64,000 nt of DNA, from the NCBI RefSeq assembly GCF_029094505.1, contig NZ_CP119108.1, positions 2,108,001-2,172,000 on the forward strand, given 5' to 3'. A program made the position numbers and the translations under genes. Within the stretch, counting starts at the first letter, position 1. Each line of letters opens with the position of its first letter. This DNA is from Microbacterium horticulturae. Its GTDB lineage: Bacteria > Actinomycetota > Actinomycetes > Actinomycetales > Microbacteriaceae. This document shows, one piece after another, positions 18,818-26,335 of this stretch. Under the pieces are notes generated by a model, which was not told the origin of the DNA, made no database searches, and saw nothing but the letters and a program-made list of their open reading frames with translations.

Positions 18818-19504
18818 TCAATCGATGACCGGCGGCGGCGCGAGCCGGCTCGACGGCAGCCAGCCGACCTCATCGCCGCGGTCGAAGAAATGCCGGAAGG
18901 CATAGACGAGCGGATGCCACCGTCGTGGGTCGATCTCGCCGGTGCCTTCGGGCACGAGCGCCGGATCGGCGTGTACGCGCAGCACCTCGGCCTCGACCAT
19001 GAAGTAGCTGCCGTCCAGCCCCGGAGTCAGCCGGCGCACCTCGGCCTCGAACTGCAGGGCGCATTCCTTGACACGCGGGGCGTCGACGAGGTCGGAGGGC
19101 TGCGGCGTCAGACGCGCCGCGGTGAACTTGTCATGCTCGTACGTGTAGCGCGCAGCCTTGTCGATCGGCACCGGATCACGCCCGGTCAGGTGCGAAAGCC
19201 GCACGAGCGCGGGCCACAACCGCGCCGACGGAAAGCTGATGGTGATGCCGGGCCGCTCGGCGATGTTGACCGCCGTCTGCCCCTCGGCCTCCAGCCCCAG
19301 GCACAGCATGTCGCCCAGCGCCCAGTGTGACGACGCCGCGGCCAGGTTCGGTGAGCCGTCGGCGTTGGTGGAGCAGATGAGGTAGGCCGGGGTTCCGACA
19401 TACAGCACGTGCGGGTGCGCGATCACGTGCGTGGACGCAGCGGCCGCGGCATCCACCCCTCCTCCGGAAGGTGCGGCGGTGACTGCAGGCGCGTCGACGG
19501 TCAT
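18818..19504 (-). CDS. Flavin reductase-like (DIM6/NTAB) family protein
   Basis: 228 residues with the FMN-binding split-barrel fold. It shows HVLYVGTPAYLICSTNADGSPNLA near the N-terminus and FEAEV and YFMVEAEVLRVH later. Relatives are flavin reductases or flavoprotein oxygenases of low specificity; its substrate cannot be read. The ATG follows TACCTT (19511-19516) by 6 nt, so a leaderless mRNA is likely. It diverges from the zinc-ribbon gene across the palindromic element. Confidence 0.85.
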   Translation of the reverse strand: MTVDAPAVTAAPSGGGVDAAAAASTHVIAHPHVLYVGTPAYLICSTNADGSPNLAAASSHWALGDMLCLGLEAEGQTAVNIAERPGITISFPSARLWPALVRLSHLTGRDPVPIDKAARYTYEHDKFTAARLTPQPSDLVDAPRVKECALQFEAEVRRLTPGLDGSYFMVEAEVLRVHADPALVPEGTGEIDPRRWHPLVYAFRHFFDRGDEVGWLPSSRLAPPPVID

Positions 19505-19510
19505 GCTGCG

Positions 19511-19516
19511 AAGGTA
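19511..19516 (-). promoter_or_regulatory. -10 box of the flavin reductase gene
   Basis: TACCTT on the minus strand ends 6 nt before the ATG at 19504, the spacing expected for leaderless transcription. Confidence 0.5.
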
Positions 19517-19561
19517 TCAGCGCGATCGGCGCACCCGGCCGGGTATGACGGCGCGCGACCC

Positions 19562-19680
19562 CGTCACGCGCCTCGACCCGCGAGATCACGTCTGTGCACG
19601 CTTTTTCGCGCTGCAAGCGTGCAGAGACGTGATCTCGCGTATGCAGAACAGGCCCGAGAGAGCCACGACCTCGCGTGACG
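19562..19680. repeat. Nested palindromic element (MITE- or REP-like candidate)
   Basis: The core arms of 25 bases (19579-19603 and 19615-19639, starting CGCGAGATCACGTCT) pair with one mismatch around an 11-nt loop. Outside them, CGTCACGCG (19562-19570) and CGCGTGACG (19672-19680) form a perfect 9-bp terminal inverted repeat. It lies between two divergent promoters, so a terminator role is unlikely. The structure resembles a miniature palindromic unit; other genomic copies would prove it. Confidence 0.65.
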
Positions 19681-19695
19681 TCGCATGATGGAGTC

Positions 19696-19863
19696 ATGGG
19701 CGAAGACGACCGCAAGCCTGCGCTTCAGAGCGTGGAGGTGCCGACGGGCGGGGATGCCGCGTGCTGGCTTCCGGCCCTGTGCGCAGACTGCGGCGCGATG
19801 ATCGAGGGCCCGCCCGGCGCGGTCTGCTGGCGTTGCGGCGGCACCCGGCGCGAGGGCGACTGA
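19696..19863 (+). CDS. 55-residue zinc-ribbon-like protein
   Basis: The small protein carries two CXXC knuckles, CADCG and CWRCG, about 15 residues apart, which should bind one zinc ion. The N-terminal half is acidic and shows no motif. The ATG is 6 nt after a possible -10 box CATGAT (19684-19689), consistent with leaderless expression. It is followed 19 bp later by the DUF1905 gene, which has its own promoter. Function is unknown. Confidence 0.65.
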   Translation: MGEDDRKPALQSVEVPTGGDAACWLPALCADCGAMIEGPPGAVCWRCGGTRREGD

Positions 19864-19870
19864 CCCTGGT

Positions 19871-19876
19871 TACAGT
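19871..19876 (+). promoter_or_regulatory. -10 box of the DUF1905 gene
   Basis: TACAGT ends 6 nt before the ATG at 19883. The identical box and spacing occurs on the other strand ahead of ksgA. Confidence 0.5.
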
Positions 19877-19882
19877 GGGCGG

Positions 19883-20182
19883 ATGGCGGGCATCCGATAC
19901 GAGTTCGAGACCACGCTCTTCCGCTGGGAGGCGCGACGCGAGTTGTGGGTGTTCGCACGCGTGCCGGCCGAGATCTCCGAAGAGATCCATGACATGCCGT
20001 TGCCACGCGGCGGGTTCGACTCGGTGAAGATCGTCGCCACGCTCGGTTCGTCGCGGTGGAGCACCTCCCTGTTCCCCGAATCCGACGGCACCTACGTCTT
20101 CGCGATCAAGCAGGCGATCCGCCGCAGTGAGGACGTCGAGCTGGGCGACACTATCCGGCTCGCGATCGAACCCGTCGTCTGA
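19883..20182 (+). CDS. DUF1905 domain protein
   Basis: 99 residues with the full DUF1905 pattern: YEFETTLFRW at the start, FARVPAEISEEI, GGFDSVKIVATLGSSRWSTSLFP and a final DTIRLAIEPV strand, giving a small beta barrel. Relatives are often fused or adjacent to bacteriocin-protection YdeI-like proteins, but no such gene lies here. Biochemical role unknown. The leaderless start is fixed by TACAGT just upstream. Confidence 0.88.
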   Translation: MAGIRYEFETTLFRWEARRELWVFARVPAEISEEIHDMPLPRGGFDSVKIVATLGSSRWSTSLFPESDGTYVFAIKQAIRRSEDVELGDTIRLAIEPVV

Positions 20183-20245
20183 GCATCCGCGGCGAGCACC
20201 CGGCTGAGAGGGCGGTTCAGGCCGGTGCCCTAGCCTGGGAAGGTT

Positions 20246-22060
20246 ATGGCACATCTTCTCGGGGCCGAGGCCCTGCACCTGGAGTATCCGACCCGGGTCG
20301 TCTTCGACTCCGTCAGTCTCGGCGTCGACGAGGGCGACCGCGTCGGCATCGTCGGGCGCAACGGCGACGGCAAATCGTCACTGCTGGGCATGCTCACCGG
20401 CCGGGTTGAGCCCGACAGCGGACGGGTCACGGTGCGCGGCGGCGTGCGCATCGGCGTGCTCGAGCAGCAGGACACCCTCGACGACGACGAGACCGTCGGC
20501 CACGCGATCGTGGGCGACGCCCCCGAGCACGAGTGGGCCGGCGACGCCCGGGTGCGCGACATCATCTCCGGACTCGTGTCGGATCTGCCGTGGGACGGAC
20601 GGATCGGCACGCTGTCGGGCGGCCAGCGGCGCCGCGTGGCGCTCGCCGCGCTCCTGTCACAGGATCTCGACGTGATAGCGCTCGACGAGCCGACCAACCA
20701 CCTCGACGTCGAGGGCATCGCATGGCTGGCCCGGCATATGAAGAACCGCTGGTCGGCGAACGCGGGGGCACTCCTGGTCGTCACGCACGACCGGTGGTTC
20801 CTCGACGAGGTCTGCACCGACACCTGGGAGGTGCACGACCGCATCGTCGAGCCCTTCGAGGGCGGCTACGCCGCGTACATCCTGCAGCGCGTGGAACGCG
20901 ACCGCCAGGCGGCGGCGATCGAGGCGCGCCGGCAGAACCTCGCCCGACGCGAGCTGGCATGGCTGCGCCGCGGCGCGCCGGCCCGCACCTCGAAGCCCAA
21001 GTTCCGCATCGACGCGGCCAATGAACTGATCGCCGACGTGCCGCCGCTGCGCGACGCCGTGGCCCTGCAGTCCCTGGCCACCGCGCGCCTGGGCAAAGAC
21101 GTGGTCGACCTGCTCGCAGCATCCGTCTCCTATCCCGATCCCGACACCGGCGACGCGCGCGAGGTGCTGCACGAGGTCGAATGGCGAATCGCGCCGGGCG
21201 AGCGTACCGGCATCCTGGGTGTCAACGGCGCCGGCAAGTCGACCCTGCTCGGGCTCGTCGACGGCAGCGTCTCCCCCACCGGAGGCCGGGTCAAACACGG
21301 CAAGACCGTGCAGGTGGCCGCCCTCTCGCAGCGCATGGACGAGCTCGACGAGCACCTGCACAAGCCGGTGCGGCTTGTGCTCGAGGGACTGCGCACGACC
21401 TACACGTTCGGCACCGGGTCGAAAGCCGCCGAGCTGACGCCCGGCCAGCTTCTCGAGCGCATGGGCTTCTCCAGCGTGCAGCTCTCGACCCCGGTGAAAG
21501 ACCTCTCCGGCGGACAGAAGCGCCGCCTGCAGCTGCTGCTCGTTCTGCTCAGCCAGCCCAACGTGCTCATCCTCGACGAGCCGACCAACGATCTCGACAC
21601 CGACATGCTCGCGGCGATGGAAGAGCTCTTGGACTCCTGGCCCGGCACGCTCCTGGTCGTCTCGCACGACCGGTACTTCCTCGAGCGGGTGACCGACCAG
21701 CAGTACGCCCTCCTCGATCACCGGCTGCGGCATCTGCCCGGCGGCGTCGACGAGTACCTGCGCCTGCGCGCGGATCAGCGGGCCCGGCCGACGTCGGCGG
21801 TGCGGGATGCCAGGGCGGCGGCATCCGCTCCCGGCCTGACGGGCGCCGACCGGCGTGCCGCCGAAAAGGAGGTCACCTCGATCGATCGACGTCTGCAGAA
21901 GCTGCAGAACGAGATCGCCGCGGTCGACGGAAGGCTCGCCGGAGCGCACGACGACTACGACGCTCTGATGGGCCTGCAGAAGGAGCGCAATGCGTTGACC
22001 GCTGAGAGCGCTCAGCTCGAAGAGCGCTGGCTGGAGCTGTCAGAGGAGCTCGAGGCGTGA
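20246..22060 (+). CDS. ABC-F family ATPase, Uup-like
   Basis: 604 residues with two ABC ATPase domains in one chain and no membrane segment, so it is a ribosome-acting ABC-F protein rather than a transporter. Domain 1 has Walker A GRNGDGKSS, signature LSGGQRRR and Walker B VIALDEP; domain 2 has GVNGAGKST, LSGGQKRR and LILDEP. A linker follows domain 1, and the last 70 residues form a charged coiled coil, the Uup feature. TAGCCT ends 9 nt before the ATG. Substrate state of the ribosome is unknown. Confidence 0.93.
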   Translation: MAHLLGAEALHLEYPTRVVFDSVSLGVDEGDRVGIVGRNGDGKSSLLGMLTGRVEPDSGRVTVRGGVRIGVLEQQDTLDDDETVGHAIVGDAPEHEWAGDARVRDIISGLVSDLPWDGRIGTLSGGQRRRVALAALLSQDLDVIALDEPTNHLDVEGIAWLARHMKNRWSANAGALLVVTHDRWFLDEVCTDTWEVHDRIVEPFEGGYAAYILQRVERDRQAAAIEARRQNLARRELAWLRRGAPARTSKPKFRIDAANELIADVPPLRDAVALQSLATARLGKDVVDLLAASVSYPDPDTGDAREVLHEVEWRIAPGERTGILGVNGAGKSTLLGLVDGSVSPTGGRVKHGKTVQVAALSQRMDELDEHLHKPVRLVLEGLRTTYTFGTGSKAAELTPGQLLERMGFSSVQLSTPVKDLSGGQKRRLQLLLVLLSQPNVLILDEPTNDLDTDMLAAMEELLDSWPGTLLVVSHDRYFLERVTDQQYALLDHRLRHLPGGVDEYLRLRADQRARPTSAVRDARAAASAPGLTGADRRAAEKEVTSIDRRLQKLQNEIAAVDGRLAGAHDDYDALMGLQKERNALTAESAQLEERWLELSEELEA

Positions 22061-22114
22061 ATCGCCGCGCTGCCAAGGGTGCTTGACCGCCGCAGCGCAC
22101 GGGTGGACCATGTG

Positions 22115-22132
22115 GATGAGGGGAGCCTCATC
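22115..22132 (+). promoter_or_regulatory. Hairpin in the leader of the YaaH-like gene
   Basis: GATGAGG pairs with CCTCATC around the tetraloop GGAG and ends 3 bp before the ribosome binding site AGAAGG. It could end ABC-F transcripts or modulate translation of the downstream gene. Confidence 0.4.
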
Positions 22133-22146
22133 TAAGAAGGTTCATC

Positions 22147-22725
22147 ATGCAATTCGCCGTATCGATGTTCCCACCACTGGCCCTCGGCTTCTTCGGGCTC
22201 GGGACCGGCTACCTGATCTACGGCCCGCAGGAGCTGTTCGGGTGGCCGCCCAGAGACGAGAGGGTCGACCGCGCCACCGGGGTGTGGGGCATCTGGTTGC
22301 CGGGATTCTGTCAGTTGGTGACCGGAGTGATCCTGTTCATCGGCCTGACCTGGTTCCAAGTGTTCAAAGACGCACCGCTGTACATGGCCGCTCTCGCGTT
22401 CTCCGCGTATGGCATCCACTGGTTCGCGATCGGGTACAACCGCTACCGCGGCAATGACCCGCGCCCGAACGCCGGCATGTGCGTCGCGTTCTTCATCATC
22501 TCCGTCACCGGTCTCGTGGTCTTCTTCGCGGCCGGTGACTGGCCGGTGGGGCTGCTGTTCCTCGGCCTGGCGCTCATCTATCTGTCGGACTTCTTCGCCG
22601 CGATCGGGCAGAAGTGGGGCGAACGGGCCCTCGGCTTCTGGCACATCGTCACAGGGCTGTGGCTGATGTACCTGATGGTCGCCGTCGCGTTCAACTTCTC
22701 CCTGGGCTGGTCGTTGGCCGTCTGA
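22147..22725 (+). CDS. Six-helix membrane protein, GPR1/FUN34/YaaH-like
   Basis: 192 residues with six predicted helices. FPPLALGFFGLG near the N-terminus, GIWLPGFCQLVTGV, and AFSAYGIHWFAIG resemble the NPAPLG, GIFQ..AG and AF.SYGxFW segments of acetate/succinate channels of the YaaH family, but the match is incomplete, so substrate is inferred only. AGAAGG lies 5 nt before the ATG. It converges on the osmoprotectant operon with a strong hairpin between. Confidence 0.65.
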   Translation: MQFAVSMFPPLALGFFGLGTGYLIYGPQELFGWPPRDERVDRATGVWGIWLPGFCQLVTGVILFIGLTWFQVFKDAPLYMAALAFSAYGIHWFAIGYNRYRGNDPRPNAGMCVAFFIISVTGLVVFFAAGDWPVGLLFLGLALIYLSDFFAAIGQKWGERALGFWHIVTGLWLMYLMVAVAFNFSLGWSLAV

Positions 22726-22733
22726 GAGAAGTC

Positions 22734-22791
22734 GGGACCTCCGTCGCCGCCGAGCCGCGCTCCCCTCGAGACGGCGGCGGCGGGAGGTCCC
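22734..22791. terminator. Bidirectional terminator between convergent genes
   Basis: GGGACCTCC (from 22734) pairs with GGAGGTCCC at the other end, and GCCGCCG with CGGCGGC inside, around a 19-nt loop. It lies between the stop codons of the YaaH-like gene and the substrate-binding protein gene. Confidence 0.7.
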
Positions 22792-22796
22792 GCGCT

Positions 22797-23705
22797 CTAC
22801 TTCAGCCCGTTGTCGGCCAGGAATGCCTTCGCGATGTCGGCCGCCGACTTCTTGTCGACCGTGTTCTGGACGTTCATGTCGACGAGCGCCTCGGGCGTGA
22901 GCTTGGCCTGGACGGCGTTGAGGATGTCCGACACGGTGCCTTCTGCCGCGGTCGTCACCACGGGTACGACGTTGGATGCGAGGATCATGCCCTTCGGATC
23001 CTTCAGCACGACGAGGTCGTCGGTGGAGATCCGCGGGTCCGAGGTGTACACGTCGGCGACGTTCACGGTGCCGGCGACGAGGTCTTCGACCGTGGTGTCA
23101 CCGGTCGCCTTGAATCCGATGTCGATGCCGTAGGTGCTCTTCAGCCCCTTCGGACCGTAGGGGCGGTCGGCCAGCTCGGGGTTGCCGCCCAGGGTGAGCT
23201 TCTCGGTCACGTTCTTCAGATCGGCGATCGAACTCAGATGGTATTTGTCGGCGAATGCCTTGGTGACGGTGTACGAGTCCTGATCGGTCGCGGTGGCTTG
23301 GTCGAGCACCGTCAGGCCATCAGGCATGGCGTCCTTCAGGGCCGCATAGACATCGTCGGGCGTCGTGGCGGTCGCGGTCTTGTCGAGATACTGCAGGAGG
23401 TTGCCGGTGTACTCCGGGAACACCTGGATCTCGCCGTTCTCGAGAGCGGGCATGTAGGCGTCGCGCTGACCGACGTTGAACTTGCGCTCGACCGTCAGGC
23501 CGGCACCCTCGAGCGCCTGCGCGTACGTCTCGGCGATGATCTCGTTCGACGCGTACGACTGCGACCCGACGACGATCGTCGAGGCGTCGGCGCTCTTGTC
23601 GCCCGAGGGCTCGTCGAGGGGGTTGTTCGATGAGCAGCCGGCCAGGGCCAGGGCTGCACCCGCGAACACGGCTGCGAGGGCCAGGGTCTTGCGTGCACGG
23701 AGCAT
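22797..23705 (-). CDS. Osmoprotectant ABC importer, substrate-binding lipoprotein
   Basis: 302 residues. A lipobox LALAGC follows a basic, hydrophobic signal, so the mature protein is anchored in the outer leaflet of the membrane. The body is an OpuAC/OsmX-type binding fold (VVGSQSYASNEIIAETYAQALEGAG, PEYTGNLLQYL, DLVVLKDPKGM) that would bind glycine betaine, choline or related quaternary amines. AAGGAG precedes the ATG. It is the last gene of the four-gene transporter operon, 32 bp after the permease stop. Confidence 0.92.
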   Translation of the reverse strand: MLRARKTLALAAVFAGAALALAGCSSNNPLDEPSGDKSADASTIVVGSQSYASNEIIAETYAQALEGAGLTVERKFNVGQRDAYMPALENGEIQVFPEYTGNLLQYLDKTATATTPDDVYAALKDAMPDGLTVLDQATATDQDSYTVTKAFADKYHLSSIADLKNVTEKLTLGGNPELADRPYGPKGLKSTYGIDIGFKATGDTTVEDLVAGTVNVADVYTSDPRISTDDLVVLKDPKGMILASNVVPVVTTAAEGTVSDILNAVQAKLTPEALVDMNVQNTVDKKSAADIAKAFLADNGLK

Positions 23706-23737
23706 GTGCTTCTCCTTCTTCAGGGGGTTCGTGGTGT

Positions 23738-24445
23738 TCAGGTCGTCGCGACCGCCGGCCGCGCGCGGGTGGGATGCCGCGGGCCGCGGAACCCGCGGGG
23801 CACGCTGGCGCTCTGCAGAAGCGCGAACAGGCCGTCGAGCACGAGTGCGAGCACGGCGACGAGGATCGCGCCGCCGAGCACCATCTCCAGCTGCCGCAGC
23901 GGAATGCCGGCGATGATGTACTGGCCGAGGCCGCCGATGCCGACGTAGGCGGCGATCGTCACGGTCGCCACGACCTGCAGCACGGCCGACCGGATGCCGG
24001 CGACCAGCAGCGGCATCCCGAGCGGAACCTCGATGCGCCACAGCACCTGCCACTCGGTCATGCCCATGGCGCGTCCCGCGTCGATGACGGCGCGGTCTAT
24101 CGCCTCGAAGCCCGAGTATGCGCCGGCGAGGATCGACGGGATGCCCAGGATCACGAATGTCACGACGGCCGCTTCGGGTTTGTGGATCACGCCCATCAGC
24201 AGCACGAGCAGGATGAACAGGCCGAACGACGGGATCGCGCGCGCGGCGCCCGAGATCGAGACGGCGGCGTCACGTCCGCGGCCGGTGTGGCCGATGAGCC
24301 AGCCGACCGGAACGGCGATCACGATCGCGACCGCGACCGAGACGACGGTGTAGAGGAGATGGATGCCCAGAGCCAGCGGAATCGGGTCGGTTCCGGAGAG
24401 ATCGCCGCCGAAGATCCATCGAATGGCGTCGATGAGGAAGCTCAT
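23738..24445 (-). CDS. Osmoprotectant ABC importer, permease 2
   Basis: 235 residues with about six membrane helices and the binding-protein-dependent permease coupling loop (EAIDRAVIDAGRAMGMTEWQVL). The segment YVGIGGLGQYIIAG is characteristic of OpuCB/OpuCD-type subunits. The ATG overlaps the stop of permease 1 in ATGA. A disordered basic tail follows the last helix. Confidence 0.92.
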   Translation of the reverse strand: MSFLIDAIRWIFGGDLSGTDPIPLALGIHLLYTVVSVAVAIVIAVPVGWLIGHTGRGRDAAVSISGAARAIPSFGLFILLVLLMGVIHKPEAAVVTFVILGIPSILAGAYSGFEAIDRAVIDAGRAMGMTEWQVLWRIEVPLGMPLLVAGIRSAVLQVVATVTIAAYVGIGGLGQYIIAGIPLRQLEMVLGGAILVAVLALVLDGLFALLQSASVPRGFRGPRHPTRARPAVATT

Positions 24446-25122
24446 GCCACCGCCTCCCGCGCGACGACGGCGGCCGCGCGGCGGCGGCGCCGTCGCCGCG
24501 CCCAGGGCATGAGCAGCCGCCCCGCCAGGACGAGGATCAGATCGACGATCACCGCGATGACCACCACAGCGACGATGCCCGAGAAGACCTCGATGAGGAT
24601 CCGCCGCTGCAGGCCGTTGGTGAACAGGTAGCCGAGGTTCGTGACCCCCACGAGGATGCCGACGGTGGCCAGCCCGATCGTGCTGGCGGCCATGACCCGC
24701 AGGCCCGCGAGGATGACCGGACCGGCCAGCGGAAAGTCGACGGCCCAGAACCGCCGGAACGGCCCGTAGCCCATGGCCACGGATGCGAGTCGCGCGTCGT
24801 CGTCGACCGAGCCGAGCCCGTCGGCGACCGAGCGGACCATGAGTGCGACGCCGTAGATCGTCAGGGCGACGATCAGGTTGACGTCGCTGATGTAGCTCGT
24901 CCCCAGGAACACCGGGAGCAGCGCGAGCAGCGCGAGCGACGGGATCGTGTAGAGCAGGCCCGTGATCACGAGGATCGGCCCGTGCAACAGGCGATAGCGC
25001 CAGGCGATCCAACCGAGCGGCACGGACACGATGAACGCGAGCAGGATCGGGATGACGCTCTGCTGGATGTGCACGAGCGACAGCTGGAGGATCAGCCCGA
25101 TGTTGTCGGCGATCCAGCTCAC
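24442..25122 (-). CDS. Osmoprotectant ABC importer, permease 1
   Basis: 226 residues with six helices and the OpuC permease segments SVPLGWIAWRY, LYTIPSLALLALL and DDARLASVAMGYGPFRRF (coupling loop). It pairs with permease 2 to form the heterodimeric channel. The GTG start overlaps the ATPase stop in GTGA. The C-terminus is a run of about eight arginines followed by an Ala-rich tail, longer than usual. Confidence 0.92.
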   Translation of the reverse strand: MSWIADNIGLILQLSLVHIQQSVIPILLAFIVSVPLGWIAWRYRLLHGPILVITGLLYTIPSLALLALLPVFLGTSYISDVNLIVALTIYGVALMVRSVADGLGSVDDDARLASVAMGYGPFRRFWAVDFPLAGPVILAGLRVMAASTIGLATVGILVGVTNLGYLFTNGLQRRILIEVFSGIVAVVVIAVIVDLILVLAGRLLMPWARRRRRRRAAAVVAREAVA

Positions 25123-25946
25123 CCGGGTGCTCCCTCTTCGATGAGCGTGCCCTGCGTGCGCCCCTGCGCATCGACGACGACCGCGCCACGCGGCGTGTGT
25201 TTGACGCGCAGCGCACGGGCTCCCCGATCGGCGCCGATGAAGCTCGAGACGAAGTCGGACGCCGGGTCTTCGATGATCTCGCTCGGCGTGCCGACCTGCG
25301 CGATCTGCGCTCCCACCTCGAGGATGACCACCTGGTCGCCCAGCAGGAAGGCCTCGTCGATGTCGTGCGTGACGAAGACGATGGTCTTGCCGATCTCATT
25401 CTGCAGACGGATCAGCTCCTGCTGCAGCTCAGCGCGCACGATGGGGTCGACGGCTCCGAACGGCTCGTCCATGAGCAGGATGTTGGGGTCGGCGGCGAGG
25501 CCGCGAGCGACGCCGACGCGCTGCTGCTGTCCACCGGAGAGCTGGCTGGGGTAGCGCCGCGCGAGCCCCTCGTCGAGGCCCACGGTGTGCATCAGCTCGC
25601 GCGCCCGGGCTCTGGCATCCCGCCTCTTCACTCCCTGCAGGACCGGCACCGTCGCGATGTTGTCTTCGACGGTCTCGTGCGGCAGCAGCCCTGCGTTCTG
25701 CATGACGTAGCCGATGCTGCGGCGAAGCCCGACGGCGGGCTTGCTGGCGATGTCGACGCCGTCGATCTCGATGACTCCCGCGGTCGGGTCGACCATGCGG
25801 TTGATCATGCGCAGCAGCGTCGTCTTGCCGCAGCCACTGGACCCGACGAAGACCGTGGTCTTGTGCGCGGGGATGGTCAGGTCGAAGTCCCGGACGGCAC
25901 GGGTGCCGTCCGGGAACTGCTTGGTCACGCCCCGGAACTCGATCAT
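25119..25946 (-). CDS. Osmoprotectant ABC importer, ATPase subunit
   Basis: 275 residues. Walker A GSSGCGKTT, the Q-loop near YVMQNAGLLPH, signature LSGGQQQRVGVARG, Walker B ILLMDEP, and H-loop VTHD are intact. The last 60 residues follow the core with sequence unlike a clear CBS pair, so the ionic-strength sensor of OpuA/OpuC ATPases seems reduced or absent. First gene of the transporter operon; it follows DUF427 by 28 bp. Confidence 0.93.
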   Translation of the reverse strand: MIEFRGVTKQFPDGTRAVRDFDLTIPAHKTTVFVGSSGCGKTTLLRMINRMVDPTAGVIEIDGVDIASKPAVGLRRSIGYVMQNAGLLPHETVEDNIATVPVLQGVKRRDARARARELMHTVGLDEGLARRYPSQLSGGQQQRVGVARGLAADPNILLMDEPFGAVDPIVRAELQQELIRLQNEIGKTIVFVTHDIDEAFLLGDQVVILEVGAQIAQVGTPSEIIEDPASDFVSSFIGADRGARALRVKHTPRGAVVVDAQGRTQGTLIEEGAPG

Positions 25947-25974
25947 GCGATGCCCCGCCGGCGGGCCGGCGCGC

Positions 25975-26277
25975 TCAGTCGCCCACCTCCACGTCGGGCG
26001 CGAACGCTATGTACCCCGAGAAGTCGGTGCCGACCTTCTCGATGGCGCTCGGGTACGGCGTCGGGTAGGCCCAGGCCCTGTCTTTGTGGATCTGATTGCC
26101 GATCTTCACCGAGTAGTACTGACATTCACCTTTCCACGGGCACGTGTACGGGGTGTCGCTGTCTTGCAGGAGCGCGCTGTCGACGCTCTGCGGAGGAAAG
26201 TACCAGTTCCCTTCGATACGGACGAGGTCGGACTCGTCGGCTTCCGCGATGGTGGTCTCACCGAGTCGTGCTCTCAT
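25975..26277 (-). CDS. DUF427 family protein
   Basis: 100 residues with the DUF427 pattern: RIEGNWYFPPQSVD, PYTCPWKGECQYYSV, AWAYPTPYPSA, GYIAFAP. Relatives are small beta proteins of unknown biochemical role. GGAGGA lies 7 nt before the chosen ATG; an ATG five codons earlier lacks a site. A possible -10 box, TACGGT on the minus strand (26314-26319), would start a leader of about 30 nt and could also serve the ABC transporter operon behind it. Confidence 0.9.
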   Translation of the reverse strand: MRARLGETTIAEADESDLVRIEGNWYFPPQSVDSALLQDSDTPYTCPWKGECQYYSVKIGNQIHKDRAWAYPTPYPSAIEKVGTDFSGYIAFAPDVEVGD

Positions 26278-26335
26278 GGTCGTTCCTCCCATGTCGCCTC
26301 TCGCGTGTTCTCCACCGTAGCCCAGGGGCCCGACA

